Of a stretch of 64,000 nt of DNA, positions 24,445 through 34,121 are shown one piece after another (the stretch's first letter is position 1; each line of letters begins with the position of its first letter). The stretch is taken from NCBI RefSeq assembly GCF_028288225.1, contig NZ_JAQBOC010000031.1:124001-188000 (forward strand), given 5' to 3'. The notes beneath the pieces were generated by a model that worked only from the letters and a program-made list of their open reading frames with translations, was not told where the DNA came from and did no database searches. The position numbers were made by a program, and so were the translations under genes. The stretch comes from Mucilaginibacter sp. (lineage in GTDB: Bacteria > Bacteroidota > Bacteroidia > Sphingobacteriales > Sphingobacteriaceae).

Positions 24445-25971
24445 ATGAAGTTATTTGTAAAAAAATCTCTGGAACAATTGATGGCCACGCCGGAAGAAGG
24501 AGGGTCAACCCTTAAACGGACGCTGGGCGCAGGCAATTTAGTTGCTTTGGGTATTGGAGCCATTATTGGCGCAGGCCTTTTTGTTAGAACGGCTGCCGCC
24601 GCAGGAGGCTTTGCCGGACCTGCCGTAACCATTTCATTTATTATTGCAGCAATTGGTTGCGCTTTTGCGGGCTTGTGCTATGCCGAGTTTGCCTCAATTA
24701 TTCCTATTGCGGGTAGTGCTTATACTTACGCATATGCCACCATGGGCGAAATTGTAGCCTGGATAATTGGATGGGCACTAATATTGGAGTACGCCCTTGG
24801 CGCGGCCACAGTATCAATAAGCTGGAGTGAATACGCAAATAACCTGCTCGGGCATCGAATACCGTACGAGTGGTGCCACTCACCTATGGAGTCCGCTCTG
24901 GATGCAAGTGGCATTAGCCATCATGGCGTTATTAATTTACCTGCATTAGTTATTTTGCTTTTATTGTCATTGTTATTGATAAAAGGTACACAGGAGTCAG
25001 CAACTGTAAATACTATTATTGTAATTATAAAAGTTTCTATTGTTCTGGTATTTATCGCAATAGGCTGGCAGTTTATCAACCCTGCCAATCATACGCCTTA
25101 TATGATTCCCGACAATGCACCTGCGGCAAAATTGCCTGATGGTACGCTATATTCCTACACCGATTTTTTCAGGCATGGCTGGGGCGGCGTAATCAGGGGT
25201 GCCGGCATCGTGTTCTTTGCATTTATTGGTTTTGATGCCGTTTCAACTGCTGCACAGGAAGCAAAAAATCCTAAAAAAGATATGCCGGTTGGAATTTTGG
25301 GCTCATTGGTTATTTGCACCGTTCTTTACATCCTGTTTTCATGGGTGCTAACAGGTGTTGCTCCCTACCAGGATTTTATGCACGCAGGTAAAGAAGCATC
25401 GGTAGCTTATGCTATCAGTACTTATATGCAGCATTACGCATGGCTGTCTACCCTGGTAACCGTTGCTATATTGATGGGTTTTTCATCAGTGATACTGGTA
25501 ATGCTTTTAGGGCAATCAAGGGTTTTCTATACCATGTCAACCGACGGTTTGCTGCCAAAAATATTCTCTGACCTGCATCCAAAATACAGCACACCTTATA
25601 AAAGCAATTTGATATTATTTGTTTTTGTTGGATTATTCGCAGCGTTTTTACCTGAAAGTGTTGCCGGTGACCTTACTTCAATCGGTACCTTGTTTGCATT
25701 TGTGGTTGTGTGCATTGGCGTAATGATCCTTCGCAAAAAACAACCTGATCTGATCAGGCCATTTAAAACACCGTTAGTCCCCCTTGTACCTATATTGGGT
25801 ATTATTGTTTGCGGAGGTATGATAGTTAGCTTACCCCACGAAACTCAATTAAGCGCGTTAGGATGGATGGTGCTTGGTTTAATAATCTATTTCACCTACA
25901 GCAAAAACAACAGCAAACTTGGCAGCGCAGCCGATATATTGCCAAAAGCTTCTGACTTTGAAAAAAAATAA
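24445..25971 (+). CDS. APC family amino acid permease
   Basis: A 508-residue inner-membrane transporter with about 12-13 helices, of the amino acid-polyamine-organocation superfamily, close to cationic amino acid permeases (YfnA/CAT type). The consensus GIGAIIGAGLFVRTAAAAGG near 33-52 is the substrate-binding break in helix 1, and FFAFIGFDAVSTAAQEAKNP near 250-270 is the helix 6 signature of this clade. It would import amino acids by proton coupling; the exact substrate is open. It starts at ATG 24445 and is followed by a strong terminator at 26043-26072, so it is a single-gene unit. Confidence 0.92.
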   Translation: MKLFVKKSLEQLMATPEEGGSTLKRTLGAGNLVALGIGAIIGAGLFVRTAAAAGGFAGPAVTISFIIAAIGCAFAGLCYAEFASIIPIAGSAYTYAYATMGEIVAWIIGWALILEYALGAATVSISWSEYANNLLGHRIPYEWCHSPMESALDASGISHHGVINLPALVILLLLSLLLIKGTQESATVNTIIVIIKVSIVLVFIAIGWQFINPANHTPYMIPDNAPAAKLPDGTLYSYTDFFRHGWGGVIRGAGIVFFAFIGFDAVSTAAQEAKNPKKDMPVGILGSLVICTVLYILFSWVLTGVAPYQDFMHAGKEASVAYAISTYMQHYAWLSTLVTVAILMGFSSVILVMLLGQSRVFYTMSTDGLLPKIFSDLHPKYSTPYKSNLILFVFVGLFAAFLPESVAGDLTSIGTLFAFVVVCIGVMILRKKQPDLIRPFKTPLVPLVPILGIIVCGGMIVSLPHETQLSALGWMVLGLIIYFTYSKNNSKLGSAADILPKASDFEKK

Positions 25972-26042
25972 TTTGAATTAAACGGATCTTTAAGTGTAAT
26001 ACTTATAGTCCTGATTCGTTGAATAATTTAACCATAGTATTG

Positions 26043-26072
26043 AAAGGGTTCTGATTTATCAGAACCTTTTTT
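26043..26072 (+). terminator. Rho-independent terminator of the amino acid permease
   Basis: GGTTCTGA (26047-26054) pairs perfectly with TCAGAACC (26059-26066), extended by A-T pairs, and is followed by a run of six T. Confidence 0.9.
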
Positions 26073-26111
26073 GTTACCTTGAAGTTTTAATACATATCTC
26101 TCAGCTGATTA

Positions 26112-27275
26112 ATGAAAGCCGATAAAAATCTTTGGATCTTAGTATTTGTCTGCATCATTAATTCCCTGGGTTTTGGCATTATTGTGCCGGTTCTTTATAC
26201 TTACGGTAAAACCTTCGGACTAACGGGGACAACTCTTGGTATATTAACTGCCTCGTTTTCAATTGCCCAGTTTTTTGCCACCCCGGTTCTGGGCTCACTT
26301 TCTGATAAATGGGGCCGCAAGCCGTTACTGGTGATCAGCCTTGCAGGTACCTGTATTTCTTTTTTGATGTTTGCAGAAGCCCGCAGCTTACTTGTTCTTT
26401 TCGCTGCGCGCATCCTGGATGGCTTAACAGGCGGCAACGTATCCGTAGCCCAGGCAATGGTAGCCGATACTGCAACCCCGCAAAACAGGGCCAGGCGTTT
26501 TGGCATCTTAGGATCGTCATTAGCTTTCGGGTATGTGATAGGGCCATTTGTGGGCGGTGTGTTTACAAACCTTAGTCCGCAGGCGCCTTTCTTTTTTGCT
26601 GCATGCATCTCATTAATAGGTACGCTCTGCGCCATGTTTTTTCTGAAGGAAACCAATCATACCAATAAAAAAACAAGGGCAAACCATAACGACAAGTTCA
26701 AATTTATTACCCTGGTAACCACCTTAAAACGGCAAACAATTGGCACAGCAGTTTTTATTGGGTTTTTGCTTACCATGGCCCAATTTACCATGGTTATTGG
26801 CTTTCAAACCTTTAGTGTAGATGTTTTAAAAATTACACCAACGCAGATAGGGTTGTTTTTAGCAGGATTTGGTTTATGCGGCATAATTATGCAGCTGTGT
26901 GTGCCGCTGTTTACAAAACTGTTTTCCTCAAAGTCGGTTATATTACTATTTTCAACTATTTTATGCTTTGGGGCAATGCTGCTGTCGGGCTTTACTTCGT
27001 CATTTATGCCATATGCCATTTGCATGTGTATTTATGCCCTGTTCAACGGACTGCGGAACCCCATGCTCAACGCCATCATTGCCGATAATGCGGATAAATC
27101 CGAACAGGGCAAAATATTGGGCATAAACCAGTCATACGCATCAATAGGGCAAACCATCGGCCCGTTAACTGCCGGGCTGGTTACAGTTATTTCCATTCAT
27201 AGTGTTTTCTTCTTATCTTCATTTTATATTTTAGTTGCGTTTATATTGAGTTTCCGGTTAAAAAGAAAAGAATAA
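26112..27275 (+). CDS. MFS transporter, drug-efflux type
   Basis: A 387-residue inner-membrane protein with 12 helices, a proton-driven major facilitator like TetA or Bcr efflux pumps. Motif A is GSLSDKWGRKPLL near 61-73, motif C-like sequence is in FGYVIGPFVGGVF near 137-149, and a repeated GPLTAGL element lies in the second half. The substrate could be a drug or metabolite. The MarC gene follows after 12 bases in the same direction, so they probably share a transcript that starts after the terminator at 26043-26072. Confidence 0.92.
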   Translation: MKADKNLWILVFVCIINSLGFGIIVPVLYTYGKTFGLTGTTLGILTASFSIAQFFATPVLGSLSDKWGRKPLLVISLAGTCISFLMFAEARSLLVLFAARILDGLTGGNVSVAQAMVADTATPQNRARRFGILGSSLAFGYVIGPFVGGVFTNLSPQAPFFFAACISLIGTLCAMFFLKETNHTNKKTRANHNDKFKFITLVTTLKRQTIGTAVFIGFLLTMAQFTMVIGFQTFSVDVLKITPTQIGLFLAGFGLCGIIMQLCVPLFTKLFSSKSVILLFSTILCFGAMLLSGFTSSFMPYAICMCIYALFNGLRNPMLNAIIADNADKSEQGKILGINQSYASIGQTIGPLTAGLVTVISIHSVFFLSSFYILVAFILSFRLKRKE

Positions 27276-27287
27276 AATCCTAAGTCT

Positions 27288-27857
27288 ATGCATCCACTAA
27301 TTTTCAGAGAGATCCTGTCGGTAACCATGATCCTGTTTGCCATCATTGACATCCTGGGCGCTATCCCCGTAATTATCCAGGTACGCCAGCGGGTAGGGCA
27401 TATCGAATCAGAAAAGGCAAGCCTTGCCGTACTGGTTTTAATGGTTGTTTTTTTGTTTGTTGGCGATGAGCTGCTTGGGGTGATCGGCCTGGATATTTCC
27501 TCATTTGCGATAGCAGGTTCACTGGTGATATTTATTATAGCTATGGAAATGGTATTAGGTGTTGACTTTTTTAAAGAAGAGATCCCGCAATCAGCATCCA
27601 TAGTACCCCTTGCATTCCCGCTTATAGCAGGCGCCGGTACCATGACCACGCTGCTCTCACTAAAATCGCAATATCAAACCCAAAACATCATTGTAGGCAT
27701 AGTAATAAATACCTTGTTTGTTTATCTCGTCCTCAAAAATGTCAAATGGATTGAAAGACTATTGGGCCCGGTAGGTTTAAGTATCCTGAGAAAATCTTTT
27801 GGAATAATTTTGTTGGCTATCGCGATAAAATTGTTTAGGAGTAATACGCATTTGTAA
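27288..27857 (+). CDS. MarC family membrane protein
   Basis: A 189-residue inner-membrane protein with six hydrophobic segments of the MarC/UPF0056 family. The family's ILGAIPVI segment (near 23-30) and FPLIAGAGTMTTLLSL (near 108-123) are present. MarC was once linked to multiple antibiotic resistance, but its transport role is not established. It lies 12 bases after the MFS gene and most likely belongs to the same transcript. Confidence 0.92.
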   Translation: MHPLIFREILSVTMILFAIIDILGAIPVIIQVRQRVGHIESEKASLAVLVLMVVFLFVGDELLGVIGLDISSFAIAGSLVIFIIAMEMVLGVDFFKEEIPQSASIVPLAFPLIAGAGTMTTLLSLKSQYQTQNIIVGIVINTLFVYLVLKNVKWIERLLGPVGLSILRKSFGIILLAIAIKLFRSNTHL

Positions 27858-27902
27858 TTTGAAGATGAGTTGATTTGGAGATTTGAAAATGAGCCCATAA
27901 CC

Positions 27903-28127
27903 TCATTTAAATGTAAATGATGAAAGATAAGAATCGACCTCTTCTTTTATCAACAAGTAAGCGGGATGATGTTGATCTCTTAATGATTTTAGATAGGCTC
28001 CAACTAACGATCCGATTTCCCCACCAGTTGATCCGCTGCTAATTTGTACTTTAATTTCGTCAATCACATAGTCATACTTAGGATCTAAATTGTTCTCGAC
28101 AATTTTTAATATTTCGGTATAATCCAT
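27903..28127 (-). CDS. Small hypothetical protein
   Basis: A 74-residue acidic protein, predicted largely helical (MDYTEILKIVENN at the start; LIKEEVDSYLSS near the end). It is not recognised; no cysteines, no membrane segment. The start at ATG 28127 leaves 10 bases to the RsmB-like gene upstream, so it is probably the last gene of the guaA operon. A longer frame to 28211 would overlap that gene and has an arginine-rich extension that looks like noise. It could be a regulatory or structural microprotein, but nothing visible says which. Confidence 0.6.
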   Translation of the reverse strand: MDYTEILKIVENNLDPKYDYVIDEIKVQISSGSTGGEIGSLVGAYLKSLRDQHHPAYLLIKEEVDSYLSSFTFK

Positions 28128-28137
28128 GTTACGTCGT

Positions 28138-29325
28138 CTATTCAAGAGTGTACGCTTTAAATGTCGGCGCAACCAACCTCGCCACAAACATAGTATCCGC
28201 CTTCCCCTCATATCCCTTTAATACCTTGCTTTCCTCTAATTTTAACCCCAACTCCTTCACAATAAAATCAACCACATCCTCATTTTCTGCCTTAAAAGCC
28301 GAGCACGTAATATAAATAAGCGGCTTGCCTGGCTTTAGGTATTTAACCACGTTGCGTACTATGCTTTGCTGCAGTTTCTGAAAAAATTCAATATTGTAAG
28401 TCTCAAACTGGCTGATCATCTCCGGTGTTCTTCCCCAGGTGCCTGAACCGCTGCATGGGGCATCGAGGATAATGCCGGCAAACTCATAGTCATGCAATAT
28501 CAGGTCGTTGTTTTGGGTAAGATCGAGCAGCTTTTTCTGGTATTTGGTGAGGCCCGCCTGCTGGAAGCGTTCATCCAAATTAGCTAATATAGATTCGCGG
28601 ATATCTGATACCACGAGTTTTAAGTTTGGTTCAAGATCATGCAACAACAGAGATTTACCGCCTGACGCGGCACATGCATCCCACCAGGCATCCCACTTAT
28701 TGGGCTTAAAAAATTGAGCGGTTTGCTGTGATGAAAAGTCCTGCACCTCAAACCAATGCAGGTTAGGGAAGATAGCCTCCAGGCGCGTTCCGTTTGGCAG
28801 GGAGATGCAATTGTTGCCCTCATCTTTAAAAACTATGTCGGCGGCTGCCAGTGCCACTTTTACCTGTGTTTCATAGCCTTTATGTACGCGGATAAACAGA
28901 TCGGGCTGGATAAAAAATGATCTTAAAAAAGCTTCTTTATTAATTCCTGCGGATAACTGGCTGGTCCACGGGAACACATCATCCAAACTAAAATCCGGAT
29001 GTGCTGTTTTTACCATTGCAAGTTTCTCAGCCATAGTAAAACCTATGCAAACTGCCCACTCGGGTTTAAAATGCTGCAGGAATGAGTTTAGCTGTGTATT
29101 GCATAAAAACTCGGCAACAAACAGCCGTTCATCGGCGGGTATATTGGGGAGCGCCCTGCCCAGGCGGAAATAATTATATAACAACCGGCTGGCAATGCGC
29201 CTGTCGGTTGAGCCCATTTGTTTATTTTGACGATAGAAGCCTGGTAAAAATTTACTTAGGGGCGTTTCTGCCGGATACTCATCCAAAATACGCTGAAACG
29301 TTTTAAGCTGATTTATTGCCTTCAT
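28138..29325 (-). CDS. RsmB/NOP-family RNA (cytosine-5) methyltransferase
   Basis: A 395-residue SAM-dependent RNA methyltransferase of the RsmB/NOP2/Sun type, which makes 5-methylcytosine in rRNA or tRNA. An N-terminal NusB-like helical part (1-130) precedes the Rossmann domain: SAM-binding WDACAASGGKS at 211-225, then the two catalytic cysteines C291 in LDAPCSGSG and C341 in YITCSA. Its length fits RsmB better than RsmF. It is coupled to the upstream lipoprotein gene by an ATGA overlap at 29322-29325. The position it modifies is not known, but 16S C967 is the usual target of RsmB. Confidence 0.88.
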   Translation of the reverse strand: MKAINQLKTFQRILDEYPAETPLSKFLPGFYRQNKQMGSTDRRIASRLLYNYFRLGRALPNIPADERLFVAEFLCNTQLNSFLQHFKPEWAVCIGFTMAEKLAMVKTAHPDFSLDDVFPWTSQLSAGINKEAFLRSFFIQPDLFIRVHKGYETQVKVALAAADIVFKDEGNNCISLPNGTRLEAIFPNLHWFEVQDFSSQQTAQFFKPNKWDAWWDACAASGGKSLLLHDLEPNLKLVVSDIRESILANLDERFQQAGLTKYQKKLLDLTQNNDLILHDYEFAGIILDAPCSGSGTWGRTPEMISQFETYNIEFFQKLQQSIVRNVVKYLKPGKPLIYITCSAFKAENEDVVDFIVKELGLKLEESKVLKGYEGKADTMFVARLVAPTFKAYTLE

Positions 29326-30569
29326 TCTACCTTTTTCAATTCAAAATTACTGTATTTATAAATGTTTATATGCGTATTTATCCAGCCAAGGCCCACTTTT
29401 TTCTGAAAATGGAAATTATTGTGTAGCCCCTCATAATCTTTGCCCGACAAATTTTTAAGATCGCCATTGGCCAGCAGCTGCCCTAAGTACAAGCCCTCAT
29501 CAAAACCTTTAAAAGCATAAGCAGTGGGTTCGGCATTATACTCACTTCTGTAATCAGTTATAAAGGTAACTGTATTTGCTGCTTTGTAATCTATCCGGTC
29601 TGAAGATGTAATATGTGTATTGAGTCGCTGTAGCAGGTCTGCCTTTAAAAAGGATAAATTTACCCAGTTGGGGTGGCCAAAAACGGTAACCTGGTAAACC
29701 TTGCTTAAGGTATCCAAAGCCCGCAGGGTAACGTTCAAAAAGTGCTGGTTAGTTGCGGGTATTATAAAAACATTTTCGCTTGTTGATGAAAGCTGGGGCA
29801 TAAGCGAATTTAGCTGACCATGAATAACCGTTAAATAAATAACCTGTGTATGCTTTTTGCTTAAGCTGTCAATAGCTTTTTTAAACGAGGTAATGTAATC
29901 GTTTTCTTCACTATAGCCCGATTTAAGGACAAATACCTTTTTAGGTTTTATCTTATCGTAAACATATTTTGCAGCCCCCCAGGCATGGTATTCAAGGGGA
30001 GGCATCATGGTAACTAATCCCTGGCTTTTAATGCTTGCCGGTGATGCCGGTGATAACGGCGAAATTATTGGTTGGCCGGCATTAGGATAAGCACCTGTAA
30101 AAGCCTTTATATCATCAGGGAATACAGGGCCCACAATAAGGTCGCTGCTGCGTACAGCCGGATTCAAGCCAAGGCTGTGTGCCTGTGCATTTTCGCCCTT
30201 CGAGTCAAAAACCTGCAGCTTGTAGTTATATCCCTGGCCGGTAAGCGAATCAAGCGCCAGTTTAAACCCCCTGTAGTAATCAAGCGAAATATCAGCTTCT
30301 TTTAAGGTAACCGAAGTATACGGAGAGCCGGGACGCAAATGATCCAAACCAAAAGGCAGCAGCAAAGCAATAGTTGATACTTTTGATGTTGCCTTAATTC
30401 CGTTTTGCGGCTCGGTTTTAACTGCGGCTTTTCCGGGTTCATTTTTTTTAGGCTGTACAGCTACGGGTCGCACCTTTGGTGAACATGCCGCAGCTATAAG
30501 CGCAATAAATAAAAACGTTAACCACTTATTCCCACTCAATTGTGGCCGGTGGTTTTGAACTGATATCAT
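29322..30569 (-). CDS. Periplasmic binding-fold lipoprotein
   Basis: A predicted lipoprotein of 415 residues with the lipobox cysteine near position 29 (LIAAACSPK). After a Lys/Pro-rich linker it has the type 1 periplasmic binding fold: [10 protein letters not shown] near 66, [15 protein letters not shown] near 140, [12 protein letters not shown] near 170. It resembles LpoA-type and amino acid ABC receptor-like proteins and might bind a cell-wall fragment or an enzyme rather than a nutrient; no transporter genes are near. From ATG 30569 it overlaps guaA by 44 bases; an alternative TTG at 30539 would start at the signal peptide and leave 14. The stop overlaps the next ATG (ATGA). Confidence 0.8.
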   Translation of the reverse strand: MISVQNHRPQLSGNKWLTFLFIALIAAACSPKVRPVAVQPKKNEPGKAAVKTEPQNGIKATSKVSTIALLLPFGLDHLRPGSPYTSVTLKEADISLDYYRGFKLALDSLTGQGYNYKLQVFDSKGENAQAHSLGLNPAVRSSDLIVGPVFPDDIKAFTGAYPNAGQPIISPLSPASPASIKSQGLVTMMPPLEYHAWGAAKYVYDKIKPKKVFVLKSGYSEENDYITSFKKAIDSLSKKHTQVIYLTVIHGQLNSLMPQLSSTSENVFIIPATNQHFLNVTLRALDTLSKVYQVTVFGHPNWVNLSFLKADLLQRLNTHITSSDRIDYKAANTVTFITDYRSEYNAEPTAYAFKGFDEGLYLGQLLANGDLKNLSGKDYEGLHNNFHFQKKVGLGWINTHINIYKYSNFELKKVE

Positions 30570-32055
30570 ATACTACGCGGTTTATACCCTTTACATTGTT
30601 AATGATCTCGTTACTGATCTTAGCCAGCAGGTCATAAGGCAGGTGACACCAATCGGCCGTCATTCCGTCTAATGATTCAACGGCGCGCAGGCAGATCACG
30701 TTCTCGTAAGTTCGTTCATCTCCCATAACACCTACCGACTGTACCGGCAAAAATATAGAACCGGCCTGCCAAACTTTATCATAAACACCGCCAGCCTTCA
30801 AATTGTTGATATAAATCGCATCTGCCTCCTGTAAAATAGCAACTTTCTCTGGTGTAACCTCACCTAAGATCCTGATAGCCAGCCCCGGACCCGGGAATGG
30901 ATGGCGACCTAAAATATTCGGATCTATGCCCAATGCCTTGCCAACACGCCTAACTTCGTCTTTAAACAGGGTATTTAGCGGTTCAACAACCTTTAGTTTC
31001 ATAAAATCCGGCAGTCCGCCAACGTTATGGTGCGATTTGATAGTAGCTGATGGTCCTTTTACTGATACTGATTCAATAACATCAGGATAAATAGTACCCT
31101 GGCCAAGCCATTTTACATCCTGTACCTCATGTGCGGCATCATCAAAAACCTCGATGAATACCCTGCCAATAGCTTTACGTTTTTTCTCAGGATCGGTTAA
31201 ACCAGCCAGCGCATCATAAAAACGCTGTTTGGCATCAATTCCTTTTATATTTAAGCCCATGTGCTGGTACGAATCCAGTACAGATTGGTACTCGTCTTTA
31301 CGCAGCAAACCATTATCGACAAATATGCAATGCAGGTTTTTGCCGATGGCATGGTGCAGCAACACCGCCGCAACCGATGAATCTACACCTCCTGAAAGAC
31401 CGAGCACAACTTTATCATTGCCAAGCTTTTCTTTAAGAGCAGCTATGGTAGTTTCTACAAATGAATCAGGCGTCCAGTCTTGTTTACAACCGCAAATATC
31501 AACCAAAAAATTAAACAGCAATTGCTTACCGTCTGAGCTATGGGTTACCTCGGGGTGAAACTGGATGCCGTAAGTTTGTGTGCCGGTAACCTGGTATGCA
31601 GCAACCTTTACGGTATCAGTACTGGCGATCACTTCAAAGTTTTGGCCAACAATGGCGATCGTATCTGCGTGCGACATCCATACCTGCGAACCCGGTAATA
31701 TCATGCGGAAAAGCGGGTTGGTATCATTAATATATTGCAGGTTGGCACGGCCATATTCGCGGGTGCTCGAAGGCAATACCTCGCCGCCATGAAAATGGGC
31801 CATATATTGCGCCCCATAACAAACGCCTAAAATAGGCAGCGTACCATGAAATTTTTCAAAATCAAAAGTCGGCGGGTTTTCCTGCCGTACAGAATATGGA
31901 CTTCCCGAAAGGATAATACCTTTTACACTGCTGTCAACTTCTGGAAAATGATTAAAGGGGTGGATCTCGCAGTAAATGTTGAGCTCCCTGACACGGCGCG
32001 CAATGAGTTGGGTGAACTGCGAGCCAAAGTCAAGAATGAGGATTTTTTCTTGCAT
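30526..32055 (-). CDS. guaA: GMP synthase (glutamine-hydrolysing)
   Basis: A 509-residue enzyme that turns XMP to GMP with glutamine and ATP, the last step of de novo guanine nucleotide synthesis. The class I glutaminase domain has [15 protein letters not shown] with the catalytic Cys, and HPEVTHS with His and Glu. The ATP pyrophosphatase domain has SGGVDSS, and the C-terminal dimerisation domain ends in PPATIEWE. The start is ATG 32055; a TTG two codons earlier is unlikely, because the -7 box TATCTTTG (32066-32059) overlaps it. It leads a coupled set: lipoprotein, RsmB-like methyltransferase, small hypothetical. Confidence 0.97.
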   Translation of the reverse strand: MQEKILILDFGSQFTQLIARRVRELNIYCEIHPFNHFPEVDSSVKGIILSGSPYSVRQENPPTFDFEKFHGTLPILGVCYGAQYMAHFHGGEVLPSSTREYGRANLQYINDTNPLFRMILPGSQVWMSHADTIAIVGQNFEVIASTDTVKVAAYQVTGTQTYGIQFHPEVTHSSDGKQLLFNFLVDICGCKQDWTPDSFVETTIAALKEKLGNDKVVLGLSGGVDSSVAAVLLHHAIGKNLHCIFVDNGLLRKDEYQSVLDSYQHMGLNIKGIDAKQRFYDALAGLTDPEKKRKAIGRVFIEVFDDAAHEVQDVKWLGQGTIYPDVIESVSVKGPSATIKSHHNVGGLPDFMKLKVVEPLNTLFKDEVRRVGKALGIDPNILGRHPFPGPGLAIRILGEVTPEKVAILQEADAIYINNLKAGGVYDKVWQAGSIFLPVQSVGVMGDERTYENVICLRAVESLDGMTADWCHLPYDLLAKISNEIINNVKGINRVVYDISSKPPATIEWE

Positions 32056-32058
32056 GGG

Positions 32059-32066
32059 CAAAGATA
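32059..32066 (-). promoter_or_regulatory. Candidate -7 box three bases before guaA
   Basis: TATCTTTG on the minus strand, then CCC and the guaA ATG. It matches the consensus exactly but lacks a clear -33 element; upstream lie GAGATATGAGA words. Confidence 0.5.
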
Positions 32067-32077
32067 GGATTTTGACG

Positions 32078-32104
32078 GGAGATTTGAGATATGAGATGTG
32101 AGAA
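32078..32104. repeat. GAGATATGAGA-type word repeat upstream of guaA
   Basis: GGGAGATTTGAGATATGAG followed by ATGTGAG. The same words occur near engB (23500-23531), 6313-6348 and 55630-55660, twice just upstream of a TAnnTTTG box and an essential gene. Confidence 0.65.
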
Positions 32105-32182
32105 ATTTTGGATTTTGGATTTCGGATTTTTTGAAGTTGAAAGTAGTAAATTTGCAGATCTACCAGTAGTAAATCTTACCCG

Positions 32183-32716
32183 ATGCCAGTAACTACCCGT
32201 CTTGCCAATTTAAAAGACATCCCGCAACTCAATGAATTGATAGCCGTTTCCGTCCGCGGATTGAGCGCGGAATATTATACCCCAAACCAAATTGAAAGTG
32301 CCATTAAATATATTTTTGGTGTTGATACGCAACTGATAATTGACGGTACTTATTACATAGCCGAAACAGATGGAACAATAGTTGGTTGCGGTGGATGGAG
32401 CAAGCGCAATACCCTTTATGGCGGCGATCAGCATAAAGGAATTGAGGACCCGTTGTTAGACCCTAAACATGATGCTGCAAGGATCAGGGCGTTTTTTGTA
32501 CACCCGGATTATGCAAGGCAGGGGATGGGCAGACAGATCATTAATGTTTGTGAGGCAGCAGCAGTAAGTGCTGGTTTTACCAACTTTGAACTTGGCGCTA
32601 CTTTGCCAGGCGTTCCGTTATATACGGTTATGGGTTATACGGCTATTGAAAGGATAGATGCGCTCTTGCCGGATGGTGAAGTTTTGGGAATTGTGAAGAT
32701 GAAGAAGGATTATTGA
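32183..32716 (+). CDS. GNAT family N-acetyltransferase
   Basis: A 177-residue acetyltransferase. The acetyl-CoA binding motif is RQGMGRQII (near 114-122), preceded by the family strand FFVHPDYA and followed by the C-terminal strand LYTVMGYTAIE. The acceptor could be an amino group of a small molecule, a peptide or a protein; the sequence does not tell. It ends seven bases into the toxin-like PIN gene on the opposite strand (7-base overlap, 32710-32716). A TAAATTTG box lies near 32145, about 30 bases before the ATG. Confidence 0.9.
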   Translation: MPVTTRLANLKDIPQLNELIAVSVRGLSAEYYTPNQIESAIKYIFGVDTQLIIDGTYYIAETDGTIVGCGGWSKRNTLYGGDQHKGIEDPLLDPKHDAARIRAFFVHPDYARQGMGRQIINVCEAAAVSAGFTNFELGATLPGVPLYTVMGYTAIERIDALLPDGEVLGIVKMKKDY

Positions 32717-33114
32717 TCCGATTTAGGATCAGCAAGTTTAGCACTTTGCAGATATGTAATTAATTTTAACTTATCTATCTTTTTAAAATCACTATCTGCA
32801 GTAATTAATGGCATGTCGAATATAATTGACGAAGCGGCAATGACGGCATCGGCTAATTTTAAACGATATTTTTTCCTTAACTCAATGTATTTTTCTTTAA
32901 TAAGCTTGTTCATTTGAATAATTGAACAATCGCTTAAAAGCTCGGTAATTTGTTTTTCCTGCCTTTCAGTAATGCCTTTAAAACTTATCAGTTCGAGCTC
33001 AGTAATAAATGAAATATAGATATTTTTGCCTTGCAAAACTTCTTCTAACGTATCACTTCCATCCAGCAGATATAAAATTATATTAGTATCAACTAATATC
33101 TCTTTCCCATTCAT
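32710..33114 (-). CDS. PIN domain protein, VapC-like toxin
   Basis: A 134-residue PIN-domain ribonuclease. The acidic active-site residues are in LVDTNIILYLL (Asp), TELELISF (Glu), KLADAVIAA (Asp) and TADSDFKKID (Asp), the four-acid PIN pattern. PIN toxins of the VapC class cleave tRNA or rRNA. It overlaps the upstream small gene by 26 bases, the usual antitoxin-then-toxin order. It ends seven bases into the convergent GNAT gene. The pair is probably a type II toxin-antitoxin system, though other PIN proteins exist. Confidence 0.85.
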   Translation of the reverse strand: MNGKEILVDTNIILYLLDGSDTLEEVLQGKNIYISFITELELISFKGITERQEKQITELLSDCSIIQMNKLIKEKYIELRKKYRLKLADAVIAASSIIFDMPLITADSDFKKIDKLKLITYLQSAKLADPKSDQ

Positions 33115-33274
33115 CTCTCAATTCTTTTTGAATAGTAAGTGGATCCTGTTTCAAATTCATGATTCCATTATACTTTTTTGCATTAAAGCCGCCTGTAGAT
33201 TTTTCTTTATAAAGAATCTTTTCTATAGCTTCAATATCCTTTTTAGTGGCGCCTTTTTTTAATACCAGTACCAT
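33089..33274 (-). CDS. Putative antitoxin of the PIN pair
   Basis: A 61-residue basic protein overlapping the PIN gene by 26 bases, with a helical start (KKGATKKDIEAIEKILYK) and a C-terminal part (PLTIQKELRDEWERDIS). The position just before a VapC-like gene and the size are those of an antitoxin. It lacks a recognisable AbrB or RHH DNA-binding motif, so I do not name its fold. Similar short proteins with a final W-E-R-D-like segment are often found with PIN toxins in Bacteroidota, an inference from memory of the pattern. Confidence 0.75.
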   Translation of the reverse strand: MVLVLKKGATKKDIEAIEKILYKEKSTGGFNAKKYNGIMNLKQDPLTIQKELRDEWERDIS

Positions 33275-33341
33275 AATTCATTTTTTATTAAAACAAATTT
33301 AATGAAAATATAAGGTGATTGCTATTCTTAAATCTATATTC

Positions 33342-33375
33342 AAAAAAAATCAGGACCCAGTTGTAGGGACCTGAT
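33342..33375 (-). terminator. Terminator of the PorT-like gene
   Basis: 33349-33358 (ATCAGGACCC) pairs with 33366-33375 with one mismatch over a 7-base loop. The A-run at 33342-33349 reads as T on the minus strand. Confidence 0.75.
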
Positions 33376-33408
33376 TATATTTAACTGAAAAAATAAAATT
33401 ATTCCTGC

Positions 33409-34020
33409 TTAAAAATTAAACCCAATATTAACGCTGGATACGCTATTTCTTATAGCTGAACCTTCATTATTTTTAACTAAATCGGTGGCGGCGCCTTGGC
33501 CGTTAAGCTCTATAAAAAATTTGGCTCTATCCGAAATCGGAAATTTAATACCTATCCCTACGTCAAGGCCAATATCAGCAGTGTTAAAAAACTCTTTCAA
33601 ATCTGTGCTGGTAGCAGTCTCTTTTGCATTTAGTAAAATACCAACATAAGGGCCAAAGTTTAAATACCAGTTCCTTGTGTGTCCAAAATGCCAGTTTGCC
33701 ATTACCGGGATCGTCAGGTAATCCAACTTATAATCTGTAGTAATAGCCCCGCTGCCATCATCAATAAAACCGTTGCTCCAGCCTTTTTGATCATAAATTA
33801 ATTTCCCTTTAATGCTCCACCGGTCACTAAAATAATAATCAGCTGAAACGCCTAAGTTAATCCCGCTTCTGTAATCGCTGTTGGTTTGGCCGTTGCCTGT
33901 AGTTACCGTTGCCGCGTTATAGCCAACGTTAATCCCAAATTCTGTAGTGCCTTTTGTTTGTGAAAATGCTGTTGTATAAATACCTAATACAACAAGAAGT
34001 GTAGTAAAAAATTTTTGCAT
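33409..34020 (-). CDS. Outer-membrane beta-barrel protein (PorT-like)
   Basis: A 203-residue protein with a signal peptide (1-20, ending AFSQ) and barrel strands such as YLTIPVMANWHFG, NWYLNFGPYVGILLN and a terminal SVNIGFNF with the aromatic end. It fits the broad outer-membrane beta-barrel (OMP_b-brl_2, PorT-like) family, and is not related to the four paralogs of the 7-22 kb region. No partner gene is adjacent and the function is unknown. A terminator follows at 33342-33375. Confidence 0.85.
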   Translation of the reverse strand: MQKFFTTLLVVLGIYTTAFSQTKGTTEFGINVGYNAATVTTGNGQTNSDYRSGINLGVSADYYFSDRWSIKGKLIYDQKGWSNGFIDDGSGAITTDYKLDYLTIPVMANWHFGHTRNWYLNFGPYVGILLNAKETATSTDLKEFFNTADIGLDVGIGIKFPISDRAKFFIELNGQGAATDLVKNNEGSAIRNSVSSVNIGFNF

Positions 34021-34121
34021 AATTGTGATTTTTTAAGTTGCGCAAATGTAATCACTTATATGCTTTTAAGAAATATATATCGCAAACGCTATCTCAAGGC
34101 AATACTATAATCAAAAAATGT

